From positions 62,001 through 126,000 of the forward strand of contig CAIKND010000036.1 of assembly GCA_903828675.1 (NCBI GenBank): 64,000 bases of DNA, given 5' to 3'. How positions within the stretch are numbered: position 1 is the stretch's first letter; the number at the start of each line of letters is the position of its first letter. The position numbers and the translations under genes are program-made. This DNA is from an uncultured Acidobacteriaceae bacterium. Its GTDB lineage: Bacteria > Acidobacteriota > Terriglobia > Terriglobales > Acidobacteriaceae. The notes under the pieces were generated by a model. That model was not told the DNA's origin. It saw nothing but the letters and a program-made list of their open reading frames with translations, and searched no databases. Positions 1-9,000 of the stretch are shown here, piece by piece.

Positions 1-1
1 T

Positions 2-1018
2 CCACACAAACGTGAAGCCGCCTTTAGTTACTACGGACCTCTGTCGTTGATCTTTCTGTTGGTGGTTTGGGCAGGCTCCATGGTGGTCGGCTTTGCACTC
101 ATTTTCTATTCTCTTGGGAGTCCATTCAATGACAGTACGCAAGGAGCAGGCTTTCGCTCAGACCTCTATGTGAGCGGAACAACCATCTTCACTCTCGGAC
201 TTGGCGATGTAACGCCGCACGACGCCTGGGCGCGCGAGCTGGTCATTCTCGAAGCGGGCACCGGCCTCGGCTTTCTGGCTGTCGTAATGGGGTACTTCCC
301 CGTTCTCTATAGTGCGTTTTCGCGTCGCGAGGTGAACATCTCGCTTCTGGACGCGCGTGCCGGATCTCCACCCACGGCTGCAGAGCTGATGCGCCGTCAT
401 TCCTATCAAGGTGCCGAACAGGCGCTGACGCTCTTGTTGGAGGAGTGGGAACGATGGTCGGCGGAACTGCTGGAGAGCCACATCTCCTACCCGCTGCTCT
501 GCTATTTCCGCTCACAGCACAACAACCAGAGTTGGATCAGTGCCTTGACCGCCATACTTGACACTTCTGCACTGCTGATTGCCGGCGTGCAGGGCCATGA
601 GGCGCGTCAGGCGCAGTTGACCTTTGCTATGGCGCGCCACGCGATGGTTGATTTGGCGCAGATCTTTTCGCTTACCCCGGTGATCAATACGGCTGACCGG
701 CTCCCCGCGGCACGCTATGAGAAACTCTACAACCTGCTCTGTCAAAGTGGCGTAAGCGTCTGTCGCGACGGACACTCCATAGAGAGGCTTCGCGACATGC
801 GCGCCCTTTATGAGGGCTACGCCCAGGCGCTAGCAGACTATCTTTGCATGCCGTTGCCACCCTGGATTTCCGATCAGCCGCACAAGGACAATTGGCTGGC
901 CGTGGCCAGATTGCGCGCCCAGACTGAAGCGGCCAACTCCCCATTGGACAAGAGAACGTCAGCCAATATTGATTCGCAGACGATCGCAACTCTCGTAGAC
1001 GATCATCACGATTTCTAG
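2..1018 (+). CDS. Two-helix potassium-channel-like membrane protein, 5' end cut by window edge
   Basis: The reading frame is open from the first complete codon of the window, so the true start lies upstream; an internal TTG at 47 is unlikely to be the start. Numbered from position 2, a hydrophobic helix spans about residues 14-38, a pore-loop filter TLGLGDV lies at about 64-70, and a second helix covers about 80-103. This helix-filter-helix order is that of the Ion_trans_2 (KcsA-like) pore family. The filter has TLGLGD rather than the usual TVGYGD, a variant that weakens any claim of potassium selectivity. The remaining 220 residues are a soluble, probably cytoplasmic helical region without a recognisable RCK/TrkA-N motif. 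The gene converges with the next one. Channel-like architecture is likely; ion and role are unknown. Confidence 0.7.
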   Translation, partial: PHKREAAFSYYGPLSLIFLLVVWAGSMVVGFALIFYSLGSPFNDSTQGAGFRSDLYVSGTTIFTLGLGDVTPHDAWARELVILEAGTGLGFLAVVMGYFPVLYSAFSRREVNISLLDARAGSPPTAAELMRRHSYQGAEQALTLLLEEWERWSAELLESHISYPLLCYFRSQHNNQSWISALTAILDTSALLIAGVQGHEARQAQLTFAMARHAMVDLAQIFSLTPVINTADRLPAARYEKLYNLLCQSGVSVCRDGHSIERLRDMRALYEGYAQALADYLCMPLPPWISDQPHKDNWLAVARLRAQTEAANSPLDKRTSANIDSQTIATLVDDHHDF

Positions 1019-1054
1019 CGAACTGGCGAACTCCATCACTGATGAACGCCGGAG

Positions 1055-2728
1055 CTATATATCCTTCCGCTCTATCCGTCCGCGCAGTTGAATGTCGTCA
1101 AGGTAACGATTCTGCAAGATGCGCAAATCGGCTGCGTTGCGGACAGAGATGGTAGGCTGTCCGGCGGTATGCGGCGCTTCCAGATTGAAGAAGTCGGCGC
1201 GATCCACATCTTCGAGCACAATAGTTGGGCGCGCGTCAGGCTGCACCGTTGCCACCTCGACGTGGTTCAGCTCGATATGTCTCGCATGGCGGATGTAAAA
1301 ACCGTGCGCGGGCGTCGGCCCAAACATGGTTGGCTCAGGATAGCCGCCTTCGTTCTCCGGCGGCCTTACCTTGGCCGCATCCGCTCCGGCACCGCCCTGG
1401 TTCTGCGTGTAGACATTCGAGATCTTGATGTCCTCGACCATGTAGCCTGGAATACCGCTGATGACGGACGCAAGCTGATACGGCGTTGTCCACGGGGTGA
1501 AGATGGGTGTATCGGGTGGGCCAACGCGAACTGCAGCAATTTTTTCCGCGGTGTTGTAGCTGACCAGGTTGTCAATCAGCACACGGCGAAGCGTGCCCGG
1601 CTTTGTGCCCTTGGGGCCGCGCAGTCGAGCGCCCAGACGCATGAAAATCGGCGCGGTCACAATGTCGCGCATGGTGATGTTGGTTATGGCTATGTCTTCA
1701 AGAAGCGCGCCGTCCACGGTTTCCAGCGCCAGTCCCTGGCAGCCTTCAAAGACGCAATTCGAGATGGTGATATTACGGAATCCTCCATTAGATTCCGTGC
1801 CGCACTTGATGCGCCCGGTTCGCCACACTTTCGCATCGGGTGCGAACTTCTTGAATGTACCGTCAAGGACGCTGCCCAATTGATAGATGCCGGTGACGAA
1901 GCAGTTTGTGATCGTCACATTGTCTGTGGACCGAGCATATCCCAGCGCATAGGAACTCTTCGGGCAAATTCCATCATCCCAGGGCGAGTTCACTGTGCAG
2001 TTTGAAACCCGCACGTTGCGGCAGCAGTCAATGTCCATGCCATCGCGGTTGGTATCAACCTTCAAATTGTCAATCGTGAGATTGTCCACCCCGGTGAGTA
2101 GCAGACCGAAGTGACCACCCTCCAGAATCGAGAAGTCGCGCAAGGTCACGTTACGGCAATTCTTGAGCGCGATGGACTTGTTGCCAACACCCGGTTGCTC
2201 TGCGCGCGCGCCATTGGTAAGACCTTTGCCCCAAATGAGGCCTGGCCCGGTAATCGAGATATCGCTGAGTCCATCACCCCAGATCAGGCTGTTCTGCCAG
2301 TGACAGTGCCCATAGTCCTGGTAGTCCTTGCCTTCTGGATTCGGCTCGGCTAAATCATAAAAGCCGGTACTGACCGTGGACCCGTAATCCGGAGAAGGTG
2401 CTGCCAGGATTGTGGCGCCTTGCGAGAGGCACAGATGTACCTTGCTCTTGAGGCGGATGGAATAACTGAAGTAGACCCCGGCCGGAAAATAGACCATGCC
2501 TCCCCCGGCTGCGGCCGCCGCCAGAATAGCTGCGTTGATAGCGGGTGAATCGATCGCTTTACCATCGCCTGCGGCGCCGAAGGTGCGGACATCAAAACAA
2601 AACGGAAGAGCTGCTCCCTCGTGGCTTGCATTTTTGGCCGCCCCTGCCGGAAGTACCCCAGCTGCCGCTACTGCTAGTCCTGCACCAGACCACTTCAGAA
2701 AGTCGCGCCGTGCCGACATCTTGTTCAT
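1055..2728 (-). CDS. Exported glycoside hydrolase family 28 (polygalacturonase-like)
   Basis: A 557-residue right-handed beta-helix protein. The N-terminus carries a twin-arginine signal (RRDFLKWSG, residues 7-15, then an Ala-rich core to about 31), so it is probably exported folded. The mature part opens with a pectate-lyase-like segment (FGAAGDGK, 50-57). It has GH28-type active-site stretches: NRDGMDID at 227-234, SPWDDG at 248-253 with paired Asp 251/252, and RIKCGTESNGG at 306-316. GH28 enzymes hydrolyse galacturonan or rhamnogalacturonan backbones by inversion. The ATG is preceded by AGGAGAGG. It lies divergently from the Oar-type receptor at 3502, which fits a shared pectin regulon. 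Exact substrate is not predictable from sequence. Confidence 0.85.
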   Translation of the reverse strand: MNKMSARRDFLKWSGAGLAVAAAGVLPAGAAKNASHEGAALPFCFDVRTFGAAGDGKAIDSPAINAAILAAAAAGGGMVYFPAGVYFSYSIRLKSKVHLCLSQGATILAAPSPDYGSTVSTGFYDLAEPNPEGKDYQDYGHCHWQNSLIWGDGLSDISITGPGLIWGKGLTNGARAEQPGVGNKSIALKNCRNVTLRDFSILEGGHFGLLLTGVDNLTIDNLKVDTNRDGMDIDCCRNVRVSNCTVNSPWDDGICPKSSYALGYARSTDNVTITNCFVTGIYQLGSVLDGTFKKFAPDAKVWRTGRIKCGTESNGGFRNITISNCVFEGCQGLALETVDGALLEDIAITNITMRDIVTAPIFMRLGARLRGPKGTKPGTLRRVLIDNLVSYNTAEKIAAVRVGPPDTPIFTPWTTPYQLASVISGIPGYMVEDIKISNVYTQNQGGAGADAAKVRPPENEGGYPEPTMFGPTPAHGFYIRHARHIELNHVEVATVQPDARPTIVLEDVDRADFFNLEAPHTAGQPTISVRNAADLRILQNRYLDDIQLRGRIERKDI

Positions 2729-3290
2729 ACCTCTCCTCTTATCAATAGACTCGGGAGGCGATCATCCAGCAATTGCCGGATTTCTGATCGCCTGCCGAAG
2801 GTTTGCAACCGCCATTCAAGCCAGAAGGGGCACACCATCGCCGGTCTGGGATGTCCGAAATGAAAATATTTACGAACAGAAATCCAGAAAAGTATATGGA
2901 TGTGTATCGGTAACCGTCAACGTGACTGCACTGCAAACAGAGCGACTCTACCACCCTGCCAGGTCCATGGCGCCTCAAATTCGGCTGAGTCTTACTCTCC
3001 TCAATCCAGGCCTCGCTCACAAAAGTTGCTTGTTCCCATAGAAATAATGGGACCATAAATTGCAGGCTCATTCTGCCCCATGAGGCCTCAGAGGGTCTTA
3101 GCGATCGCAGGTAACGCCCTCCCAGCAATCTAAGTAAATCTCTGAACCCGAATAGGTTACTTGATCGGATGGTCCCCCGCTGCGACAAGATTCAGGCCCT
3201 CACCGAATCCCTTGGGTCAAGTCAAATTCGGGCCTGCCCGTTTTTGCGATGAACGTAGAGTTCAAAATCAAATAAAAAAACAGTTTCCTA
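2729..3290. other. Intergenic region with no recognised gene
   Basis: About 560 bases between the divergent GH28 gene and the receptor promoter. A 148-codon open frame on the minus strand (2742-3188) has no recognisable domain and no ribosome binding site I could see. I treat the stretch as a long 5' region of one or both flanking genes. Confidence 0.4.
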
Positions 3291-3320
3291 TTGACATTCG
3301 TTACTTCAATACCGTATTTT
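3291..3320 (+). promoter_or_regulatory. Candidate sigma-70-type promoter of the TonB receptor gene
   Basis: A perfect -35 hexamer TTGACA (3291-3296) is followed after 18 bases by TATTTT (3315-3320), a weak -10. An operator-like palindrome begins 8 bases downstream, where the transcript should start. The leader to the ATG at 3502 would be about 175 bases. Confidence 0.45.
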
Positions 3321-3327
3321 CAGGCGG

Positions 3328-3338
3328 TGGTCAGACCA
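3328..3338. promoter_or_regulatory. FadR/UxuR-type (GntR, FCD subfamily) operator-like palindrome, site 1
   Basis: TGGTCAGACCA is a perfect 5-bp inverted repeat around one base. It matches the core of known GntR-FCD operators (TGGTNNNACCA; FadR core TGGTCNGACCA). It sits directly downstream of the predicted -10, where a bound repressor would block initiation. No GntR gene lies in the window, so a regulator would have to be encoded elsewhere. Confidence 0.5.
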
Positions 3339-3383
3339 GATATTTTCGGTCGCCTCAGAAATTGCTCCAAACTGCACCCCGGG

Positions 3384-3394
3384 TGGTCCGACCT
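3384..3394. promoter_or_regulatory. FadR/UxuR-type operator-like palindrome, site 2
   Basis: TGGTCCGACCT differs from a perfect palindrome by the last base. It lies 56 bases after site 1 and, like site 1, is followed within a few bases by GATATT. The repeated arrangement suggests two cooperating binding sites in the receptor leader. Confidence 0.45.
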
Positions 3395-3501
3395 GATATT
3401 CACGACCATCGCAAGTATCGCCTTAATCATCACACCTTGAGTATGTCCATTCTCAGGAGGCTGCATCCTGAACTTGAGGACTGAATTCGTAGGAGAACCA
3501 T

Positions 3502-6500
3502 ATGACAACTAGAGGATCTCTCTGGAATCGTCCCGCCTGGCTGGTAATGATAGCCATCTTATTCATTACCTGCACTACGGCACGTCTTAACGCCCAGGGC
3601 TACGGAACCATTAGCGGGACGGTCAGCGATCCGTCCGGCGCTGTGATTGCGACGGCCACCGTAACAGCAACCCAAACACAGACGGGTAGGGAGACCGTCG
3701 TTACCACCGGTAAGGATGGCAATTTCGTATTTCCATCACTCTCCCCGTCTTCTTACACGCTAGCGGCCACTGCGAATGGCTTTGCAAGCCAAACCCAGAC
3801 CGGCGTCATTCTACAAGCCAACCAGTCCATAACTCTGAATTTCAAGCTGGAAGTCGGTTCCGCCGCCGCACAGACCGTGAGTGTTTCGGCCGATGCGCCG
3901 CAGGTGGATACCACCACCGGCACGTTGTCTCAGGTTATTGACGAGGCTCGCGTTGTCGATCTTCCCTTGAACGGCAGAAACGCCGCATCCCTTATTACGC
4001 TGGTTGCCGGTGTCGTCGATGCAACGAACCAGGGCAACGGCGTCAACCAGGGCAATGGCAAGACCTTTCCCGCTGCCGTAGTCACAAGCGCGAACGGAAC
4101 ACTGCCCAACCAGTCCAACTACCTTTTGGACGGCGGCAACAATGTGGACGAAATGACCAATGTCAACGGGCCATTTCCCTTCCCTGACGCATTGCAGGAG
4201 TTCAGTGTTCAGACCAGCAACTACAACGCTGAGTTTGGCCAGAGCGCCGGCGCAATCGTCAACATTGTCACCAAATCAGGCGGAAGCCGGTTCCATGGCG
4301 ACGCATTCGAATTTCTACGCAACGGCTACTTCAACGCCAAGCCATTTTTCGCTACGAAAGCCGACAACCTCCATCGCCACCAGTTTGGCGGCACCATCGG
4401 CGGCCCGGTCATCATCCCGCGCATATCCAAAGGACAGAGCACACAGTTCTTCTTTGGCTATCAGCACACGCTTCTTCACCAGCTCTCGAACGCCTCGACA
4501 ACAACGGTTCCGACCCTGGCAGAAGAGGGACGCGGCTCCGCATCGTATGCCGACTTCGGCAACCTCTGCGCTTCACCCAACACATTCAATGGAAGCGGCC
4601 TGTGCGTCGACGGGACGGGAACTCCGGTCGCAACCCAGCAAATCTCCAATCCCTACACAAACCTGCCTTACGCGAACAACAGAATCCCCTCGACCGACTT
4701 CGATCCGGCCTCTGTAGCGTTTGAAAAGGCATTTCCAACCTACACTGGAACTGAAGCCGCCGGAAAAATCGGAGGCACCGTCAATTACGTTCAGCCCACG
4801 GTTCAGTTCTTTAATGAATACGTGTCCCGCGTGGACCATTCTTTCGGCGACAAGGACCACCTGTTCGGTCGTTACTATCAGAACTACTTCGAACAGGCGG
4901 CTGTTTATGATCCCGCCATTCTGTCAAGCTACCGGTCCTACTTCAATACCCGCTATCAGAACGCATTGATCTCTGAGCAGCACACCTTTACGAACAACTT
5001 GCTGAACAACCTCATCATCAGCTATCAGCGCGAAGTCTCCCAGCGTGGCGGACCCCCAGGGAGCCAGAACATCACGGCCTTTGGCGTGAAGAACCTGTGG
5101 CAGCCGCCGACGGGTCCTTATATGGCCGCAAGTATTACCGGCTATTTCGGTGAAGGATCGTCTCCGTTTGCCGGCTGGGGACGCAACAACTACACCTTCA
5201 ACGACGACCTGCACTGGGTGAAGGGCGCTCACAACATTGCAGTCGGCGGTCACTTCGAGTTGAGCAAGTTCGACGTAACCAACGTATTCACATCGTACGG
5301 CGGCTTCGGTTTCGCTTCTGCCACCAATAAAATTGGCAGCACTACCTATCAATACCCCAACGCGATGGCAAACTTCCAGTTGGGTTTCCTGACTTCATTC
5401 GGGCAGGGAAACTACGAGTTGGTCAACGATCGGGCCCACTTCCCCGGCATCTATGCCCAGGATAGCTGGAAGCTCAATCACAAGCTCACACTGAACTACG
5501 GTGTGCGCTGGGAGCAATTCGCGCCCTGGGTGAACAAGATCGGGCAGCAGACCGCATTCAGCCCCTCCAACTACGCGGCAGGCAAGGGCACTTCTTCCTT
5601 TAGCACTCTCCCTGCCGGCATGCTGCTCTCTGGCGACACCGGATTTCCGAAGAACGGCCTGAACACCAAAAATGCACAGTTCATGCCCCGTGTCGGATTC
5701 GCCTATGACGTGTTTGGCGATGGCAAGACCGTGGTACGTGGCGGCTCGGGCATCTTCTACCAGGATCGTATGCCTGGCTTCTTTAACCTCAATCAGGCTG
5801 GCAATGTTCCGAACACCGTCTCCGTCTCACTTATCAACGCCGGGATGTACAGTACTACACCGGGCGCCAACCCTGGCGGACCGTTCAGCAATCCATATTG
5901 CACTGGTTGCGCGGTTGGTGCCTATACCAATCCGTTCCCATTCACCTTGCCCTTCGCCTCCACGCATGTTTTCCCGAACGGGATTCTGGTGGATGAATTC
6001 GATCCTAGCGGGAACTTCAGTGTGCCCGTCACCTATGACTACAACCTGACCGTCGAGCGCCAACTCTACTCGAGCTGGGCGATCCGTCTCGCGTATGTCG
6101 GTTCCGGTTCGCGCCATCAGTTTGTCAACCTGGAAATTAACCCGTCCGTGAACAACGGCTCTGGACTCAGCGCGAATTCGCGTAAGGTCTACAACACGGC
6201 TCCTACGGTCGGACCCTGCACGGTAGCCGCAGGTTGCAATGCGAACTACGCTCAAATCGTCAAAGCCGCTATGATCGGATCGGCTAAATTCAACTCATTC
6301 CAGGCAACTCTGGACAAGAAGATGTCCCATGGCCTGTCACTGCTGGCCAATTGGACGTGGTCGAAGACTCTTGACGATATGCCTCAGGCGACCCGCGTGG
6401 GCAACACGGAAGATCTGAACGCGGGCGCTTCGTACGTGTATCCGCTGTATCCGACGGGCGCGACGGGCATACCGTCGGCTGCTATGGTTACAGACATCAA

Positions 6501-7107
6501 GGCGCTTGATCGCGGCCGGTCAGACATCGACCACCCAACCGCGATTTCAGCTTCTTACATGTACGAATTTCCCAAGTTGCACAGCGGAAATCGTGCACTC
6601 AACTACGTAGCCAACGGCTGGCGTACAAGTGGTCTGATCCAACACAGGTCGGGAGACTCGCTGACCGCCTATATGGGAACGGATAACTCCCTAACTGGAT
6701 TGAGCCAGGATCGCGCCCAGCAAGACTTCAACAAGTCCACTTACGCCAAGCAGAGCGGAACGGGTTATTGCCAGGCTGGCAAGAACTGCGTCAACTTTCT
6801 GAATCCCGCAGCCTTCTCGGTTCCTGCCCAAACGGGTCCTGGAACCGGCTTTGGCAACGTGGTGAAGGGATCGCTTCGTGGGCCCGCCCAGACTAACTGG
6901 AATGGCGCAGTGGTTCGTTCCTTCCCGGTCTACCGTGAGACGAGCATGGAATTCAGAGCAGAGTACTTCAACCTTCTGAACCACGCTCTGCTCTGTAACC
7001 CGGCCGTCAATAACCCCGTAAGCAGCAGCACAACCTTTGGAACAATTCAAGGCTGCACCGGCGACACGAATCGTGTTGCGCAATTCGCACTGAAGTACAC
7101 TTTCTAA
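3502..7107 (+). CDS. Oar-type TonB-dependent outer-membrane receptor
   Basis: A 1201-residue receptor with a cleavable signal peptide (hydrophobic core about 12-30, ending LNAQG). A carboxypeptidase-regulatory-like beta-sandwich follows (YGTISGTVSDPSGAVI, about 33-125), then a plug domain (LPLNGRNAASL near 155; QTSNYNAEFGQSAGAIVNIV near 235-255), then a long beta-barrel ending FALKYTF with the usual C-terminal Phe. The Oar-like group in Acidobacteriota is thought to import oligosaccharides or other large ligands with TonB-ExbBD energy. Two GH28 enzymes flank it and two GntR-FCD-like operators precede it, so a pectic oligosaccharide is the best ligand guess (inference). The ATG has AGGAG seven bases upstream. 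A strong terminator follows. Confidence 0.88.
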   Translation: MTTRGSLWNRPAWLVMIAILFITCTTARLNAQGYGTISGTVSDPSGAVIATATVTATQTQTGRETVVTTGKDGNFVFPSLSPSSYTLAATANGFASQTQTGVILQANQSITLNFKLEVGSAAAQTVSVSADAPQVDTTTGTLSQVIDEARVVDLPLNGRNAASLITLVAGVVDATNQGNGVNQGNGKTFPAAVVTSANGTLPNQSNYLLDGGNNVDEMTNVNGPFPFPDALQEFSVQTSNYNAEFGQSAGAIVNIVTKSGGSRFHGDAFEFLRNGYFNAKPFFATKADNLHRHQFGGTIGGPVIIPRISKGQSTQFFFGYQHTLLHQLSNASTTTVPTLAEEGRGSASYADFGNLCASPNTFNGSGLCVDGTGTPVATQQISNPYTNLPYANNRIPSTDFDPASVAFEKAFPTYTGTEAAGKIGGTVNYVQPTVQFFNEYVSRVDHSFGDKDHLFGRYYQNYFEQAAVYDPAILSSYRSYFNTRYQNALISEQHTFTNNLLNNLIISYQREVSQRGGPPGSQNITAFGVKNLWQPPTGPYMAASITGYFGEGSSPFAGWGRNNYTFNDDLHWVKGAHNIAVGGHFELSKFDVTNVFTSYGGFGFASATNKIGSTTYQYPNAMANFQLGFLTSFGQGNYELVNDRAHFPGIYAQDSWKLNHKLTLNYGVRWEQFAPWVNKIGQQTAFSPSNYAAGKGTSSFSTLPAGMLLSGDTGFPKNGLNTKNAQFMPRVGFAYDVFGDGKTVVRGGSGIFYQDRMPGFFNLNQAGNVPNTVSVSLINAGMYSTTPGANPGGPFSNPYCTGCAVGAYTNPFPFTLPFASTHVFPNGILVDEFDPSGNFSVPVTYDYNLTVERQLYSSWAIRLAYVGSGSRHQFVNLEINPSVNNGSGLSANSRKVYNTAPTVGPCTVAAGCNANYAQIVKAAMIGSAKFNSFQATLDKKMSHGLSLLANWTWSKTLDDMPQATRVGNTEDLNAGASYVYPLYPTGATGIPSAAMVTDIKALDRGRSDIDHPTAISASYMYEFPKLHSGNRALNYVANGWRTSGLIQHRSGDSLTAYMGTDNSLTGLSQDRAQQDFNKSTYAKQSGTGYCQAGKNCVNFLNPAAFSVPAQTGPGTGFGNVVKGSLRGPAQTNWNGAVVRSFPVYRETSMEFRAEYFNLLNHALLCNPAVNNPVSSSTTFGTIQGCTGDTNRVAQFALKYTF

Positions 7108-7130
7108 CTTGAATCTGTACTTGCGTCAGG

Positions 7131-7176
7131 CGGCGGCATATCCAACTAAACCTGGATATGCCGCCGTTTCATTTTT
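7131..7176 (+). terminator. Rho-independent terminator of the Oar-type receptor gene
   Basis: A perfect 14-bp stem (CGGCGGCATATCCA at 7131-7144 with its complement at 7153-7166) and an 8-base loop precede the T-rich run TTTCATTTTT, starting 23 bases after the stop codon. Confidence 0.85.
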
Positions 7177-7215
7177 GTGGGCATGAAGGTTGATGTAGGT
7201 AGATGCGGACACAGC

Positions 7216-7280
7216 AGGGGCTCAAGCCCGGGTTTCATTTCAGCGGTTTGCTGCACGGCTGAAGCCGTGCCCTTTCAAAG
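7216..7280. repeat. AGCC-type mini-hairpin repeat (family 2)
   Basis: Two adjacent small inverted repeats: GGGGCTcaAGCCC, then GCACGGCTgaAGCCGTGC, followed by the tail CCTTTCAAA. The same plan recurs near 19.85, 37.4, 39.95 and 42.3 kb. No coding potential. Function unknown; it resembles REP-type intergenic repeats. Confidence 0.6.
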
Positions 7281-7310
7281 CCCGTCCACAGCAGATGTGA
7301 AGATGCTCTA

Positions 7311-7588
7311 AGTGTAGTGAGTCTGAAGTTCGTCAAAGAACAAACGCAGATTCTTCGCTCACCACCCCCAAGCTGAAAAGCGCTTGGGGCCCCGTTCGCT
7401 CCTAATGAACGATCCGGTTGAATGTTGTTCTGTCCCACCCATTCCGCAAAGAGCGCGGAATGGATGGGGCTGGGACTTAGTTGCGGGGTAGACGGCGACC
7501 GTTCATCCCCGGACGTAACGCGCTGCCGCGAGTAAAGCTGCTCAGGATGACAGCTTTTGTTTTGATGCGAATTTCTGAGACAGGACAC
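7311..7588 (+). repeat. MITE-like dispersed element, copy A
   Basis: A non-coding element of about 280 bp shared with copies near 9.5, 10.8, 14.1, 38.7 and 45.3 kb. Its ends form an imperfect terminal inverted repeat (left AGTGTAGTGAGTCTGAAG; right complement GTGTCCTGTCTCAGAAA). Inside are a CCCCAAGC/GCTTGGGG hairpin at about 7367-7390 and a long hairpin (7432-7470) whose inner stem is CATTCCGC/GCGGAATG. It lies between the receptor terminator and the second GH28 gene. Confidence 0.75.
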
Positions 7589-7611
7589 TCGTTCGCAGGA
7601 GATAAGGTCAG

Positions 7612-9000
7612 ATGAATAGCATTGCGCGATGGATTGCCGGCATGGTGTTCTTGCCTATTGCGGGAGCGGCGTGGGCTGCGCCCAAAACATTTCTCGCCAA
7701 CGATTATGGCGCTACGGGAGACGGCAAAACTCTCAATACAAGTTCTCTTCAGAAGGCCATCGATGCGGCTGCGGCGAGCGGCGGCACGGTTACGCTGAAG
7801 CCCGGAATCTACCTCATTGGTTCCCTGTTTCTCAGGTCAGGTGTAACGCTCGACGTGGGGGAAGGAGTAACGCTAATAGGCTCAGAGAAGCTTGACGCTT
7901 ATCCGATGCTGCCGACACGGATTGCCGGTATCGAGATGAGCTGGCCAGCGGCGCTGATCAATGTGCGCGACCAGCATCATGTGACGATCACAGGCAAAGG
8001 CACGATCGATGGCGATGGGCCGATTTGGTGGAAGTCCTACTGGGACCTGCGCGCGACGTATGAACCGAAGGGCTTGCGCTGGGCCTCGGACTACGATGCC
8101 CGCAGGCCGCGGCTGATCCTGATTCAGAACTCGGTGGATGTTCAGCTTGGCGGCGGCATTTTGCTGAAGCGTTCCGGATTCTGGACGGTGCAGATTCTCT
8201 ATTCGCACGATGTTCATGTGGATGGAGTGGTGATCCGCAACAACGAAGGCGGCAAAGGGCCGAGCACGGACGGCATCGATATCGACTCGTCCCGCAAGGT
8301 GCTGATTGAACATGCCGATATCGATGTGAACGACGATGCTCTCTGCCTGAAGGCCGGGCGCGACTCCGATGGGCTGCGAGTGAACAGGCCTACGGAAGAT
8401 ATCGTGCTGCGCGATACGATTGTGCGCCATGGCGCGGCGGCCGTGACGATCGGCAGCGAGACTTCAGGAGGCTTTCGCAACATCGAGGCCTACAACATTA
8501 CTGCGCTCAGCGGCGTGCCTTCGGGAGTTCTGTTCAAGTCCGCACACACGCGCGGCGGCTTTGCACGCGACATCCGCATCCATGACCTGACGCTTGAGGG
8601 CGTCGCTATTCCCATTCACATCACGATGAACTGGAATCCGAGCTACAGCTACGCCACTTTGCCGGAAGGCGTGAAGGACGTTCCTCCTTACTGGACTGTG
8701 CTGACGACCAAAGTTCCGGAGCAGCAGGGCCTGCCGCACTTTAGCGATGTTCACATCTGGAAAATCAAGGCAACCGGCGCGAAGAGCGCTTTCAATGTAA
8801 GCGCTTATCCGAACGCGACGCTGGACGACTTCCGGCTTGACCATCTGGATATTAAGGCTGCCACGGCAGGCACAATTGCGAACGCGAAGAACTGGACTCT
8901 GACGGCAAACAGGATCAAGACAGCCGATGGAAGCAAACCAGTGTTTGCCGATTCCCCGGAAAAGGATGTGAAAGACGTTCCGTTCGGCGAGCCCAAGTAA
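7612..9000 (+). CDS. Secreted glycoside hydrolase family 28 (polygalacturonase-like)
   Basis: A 462-residue beta-helix enzyme with a Sec signal peptide (residues 1-23, ending AWAAP). GH28 landmarks are GATGDGKTLNT (33-43), STDGIDIDSS (218-227, matching the NTDG motif) and VNDDALCLKAG (239-249, with the catalytic-type Asp pair 241/242). Where most family members have GHG followed by IGSE, this protein reads GAAAVTIGSE (274-283), so the conserved His is absent. A different substrate subsite or weakened activity is possible. It belongs with the receptor and the other GH28 as a pectin-degrading module. AGGAG lies ten bases before the ATG. The upstream region is repeat copy A, so its promoter may lie within or beside that element. 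Confidence 0.85.
   Translation: MNSIARWIAGMVFLPIAGAAWAAPKTFLANDYGATGDGKTLNTSSLQKAIDAAAASGGTVTLKPGIYLIGSLFLRSGVTLDVGEGVTLIGSEKLDAYPMLPTRIAGIEMSWPAALINVRDQHHVTITGKGTIDGDGPIWWKSYWDLRATYEPKGLRWASDYDARRPRLILIQNSVDVQLGGGILLKRSGFWTVQILYSHDVHVDGVVIRNNEGGKGPSTDGIDIDSSRKVLIEHADIDVNDDALCLKAGRDSDGLRVNRPTEDIVLRDTIVRHGAAAVTIGSETSGGFRNIEAYNITALSGVPSGVLFKSAHTRGGFARDIRIHDLTLEGVAIPIHITMNWNPSYSYATLPEGVKDVPPYWTVLTTKVPEQQGLPHFSDVHIWKIKATGAKSAFNVSAYPNATLDDFRLDHLDIKAATAGTIANAKNWTLTANRIKTADGSKPVFADSPEKDVKDVPFGEPK

Noticed and set aside
1088-2005. A 305-codon plus-strand frame opposite the first GH28 gene
   Set aside because: Antisense shadow of a gene with Tat signal and GH28 motifs.
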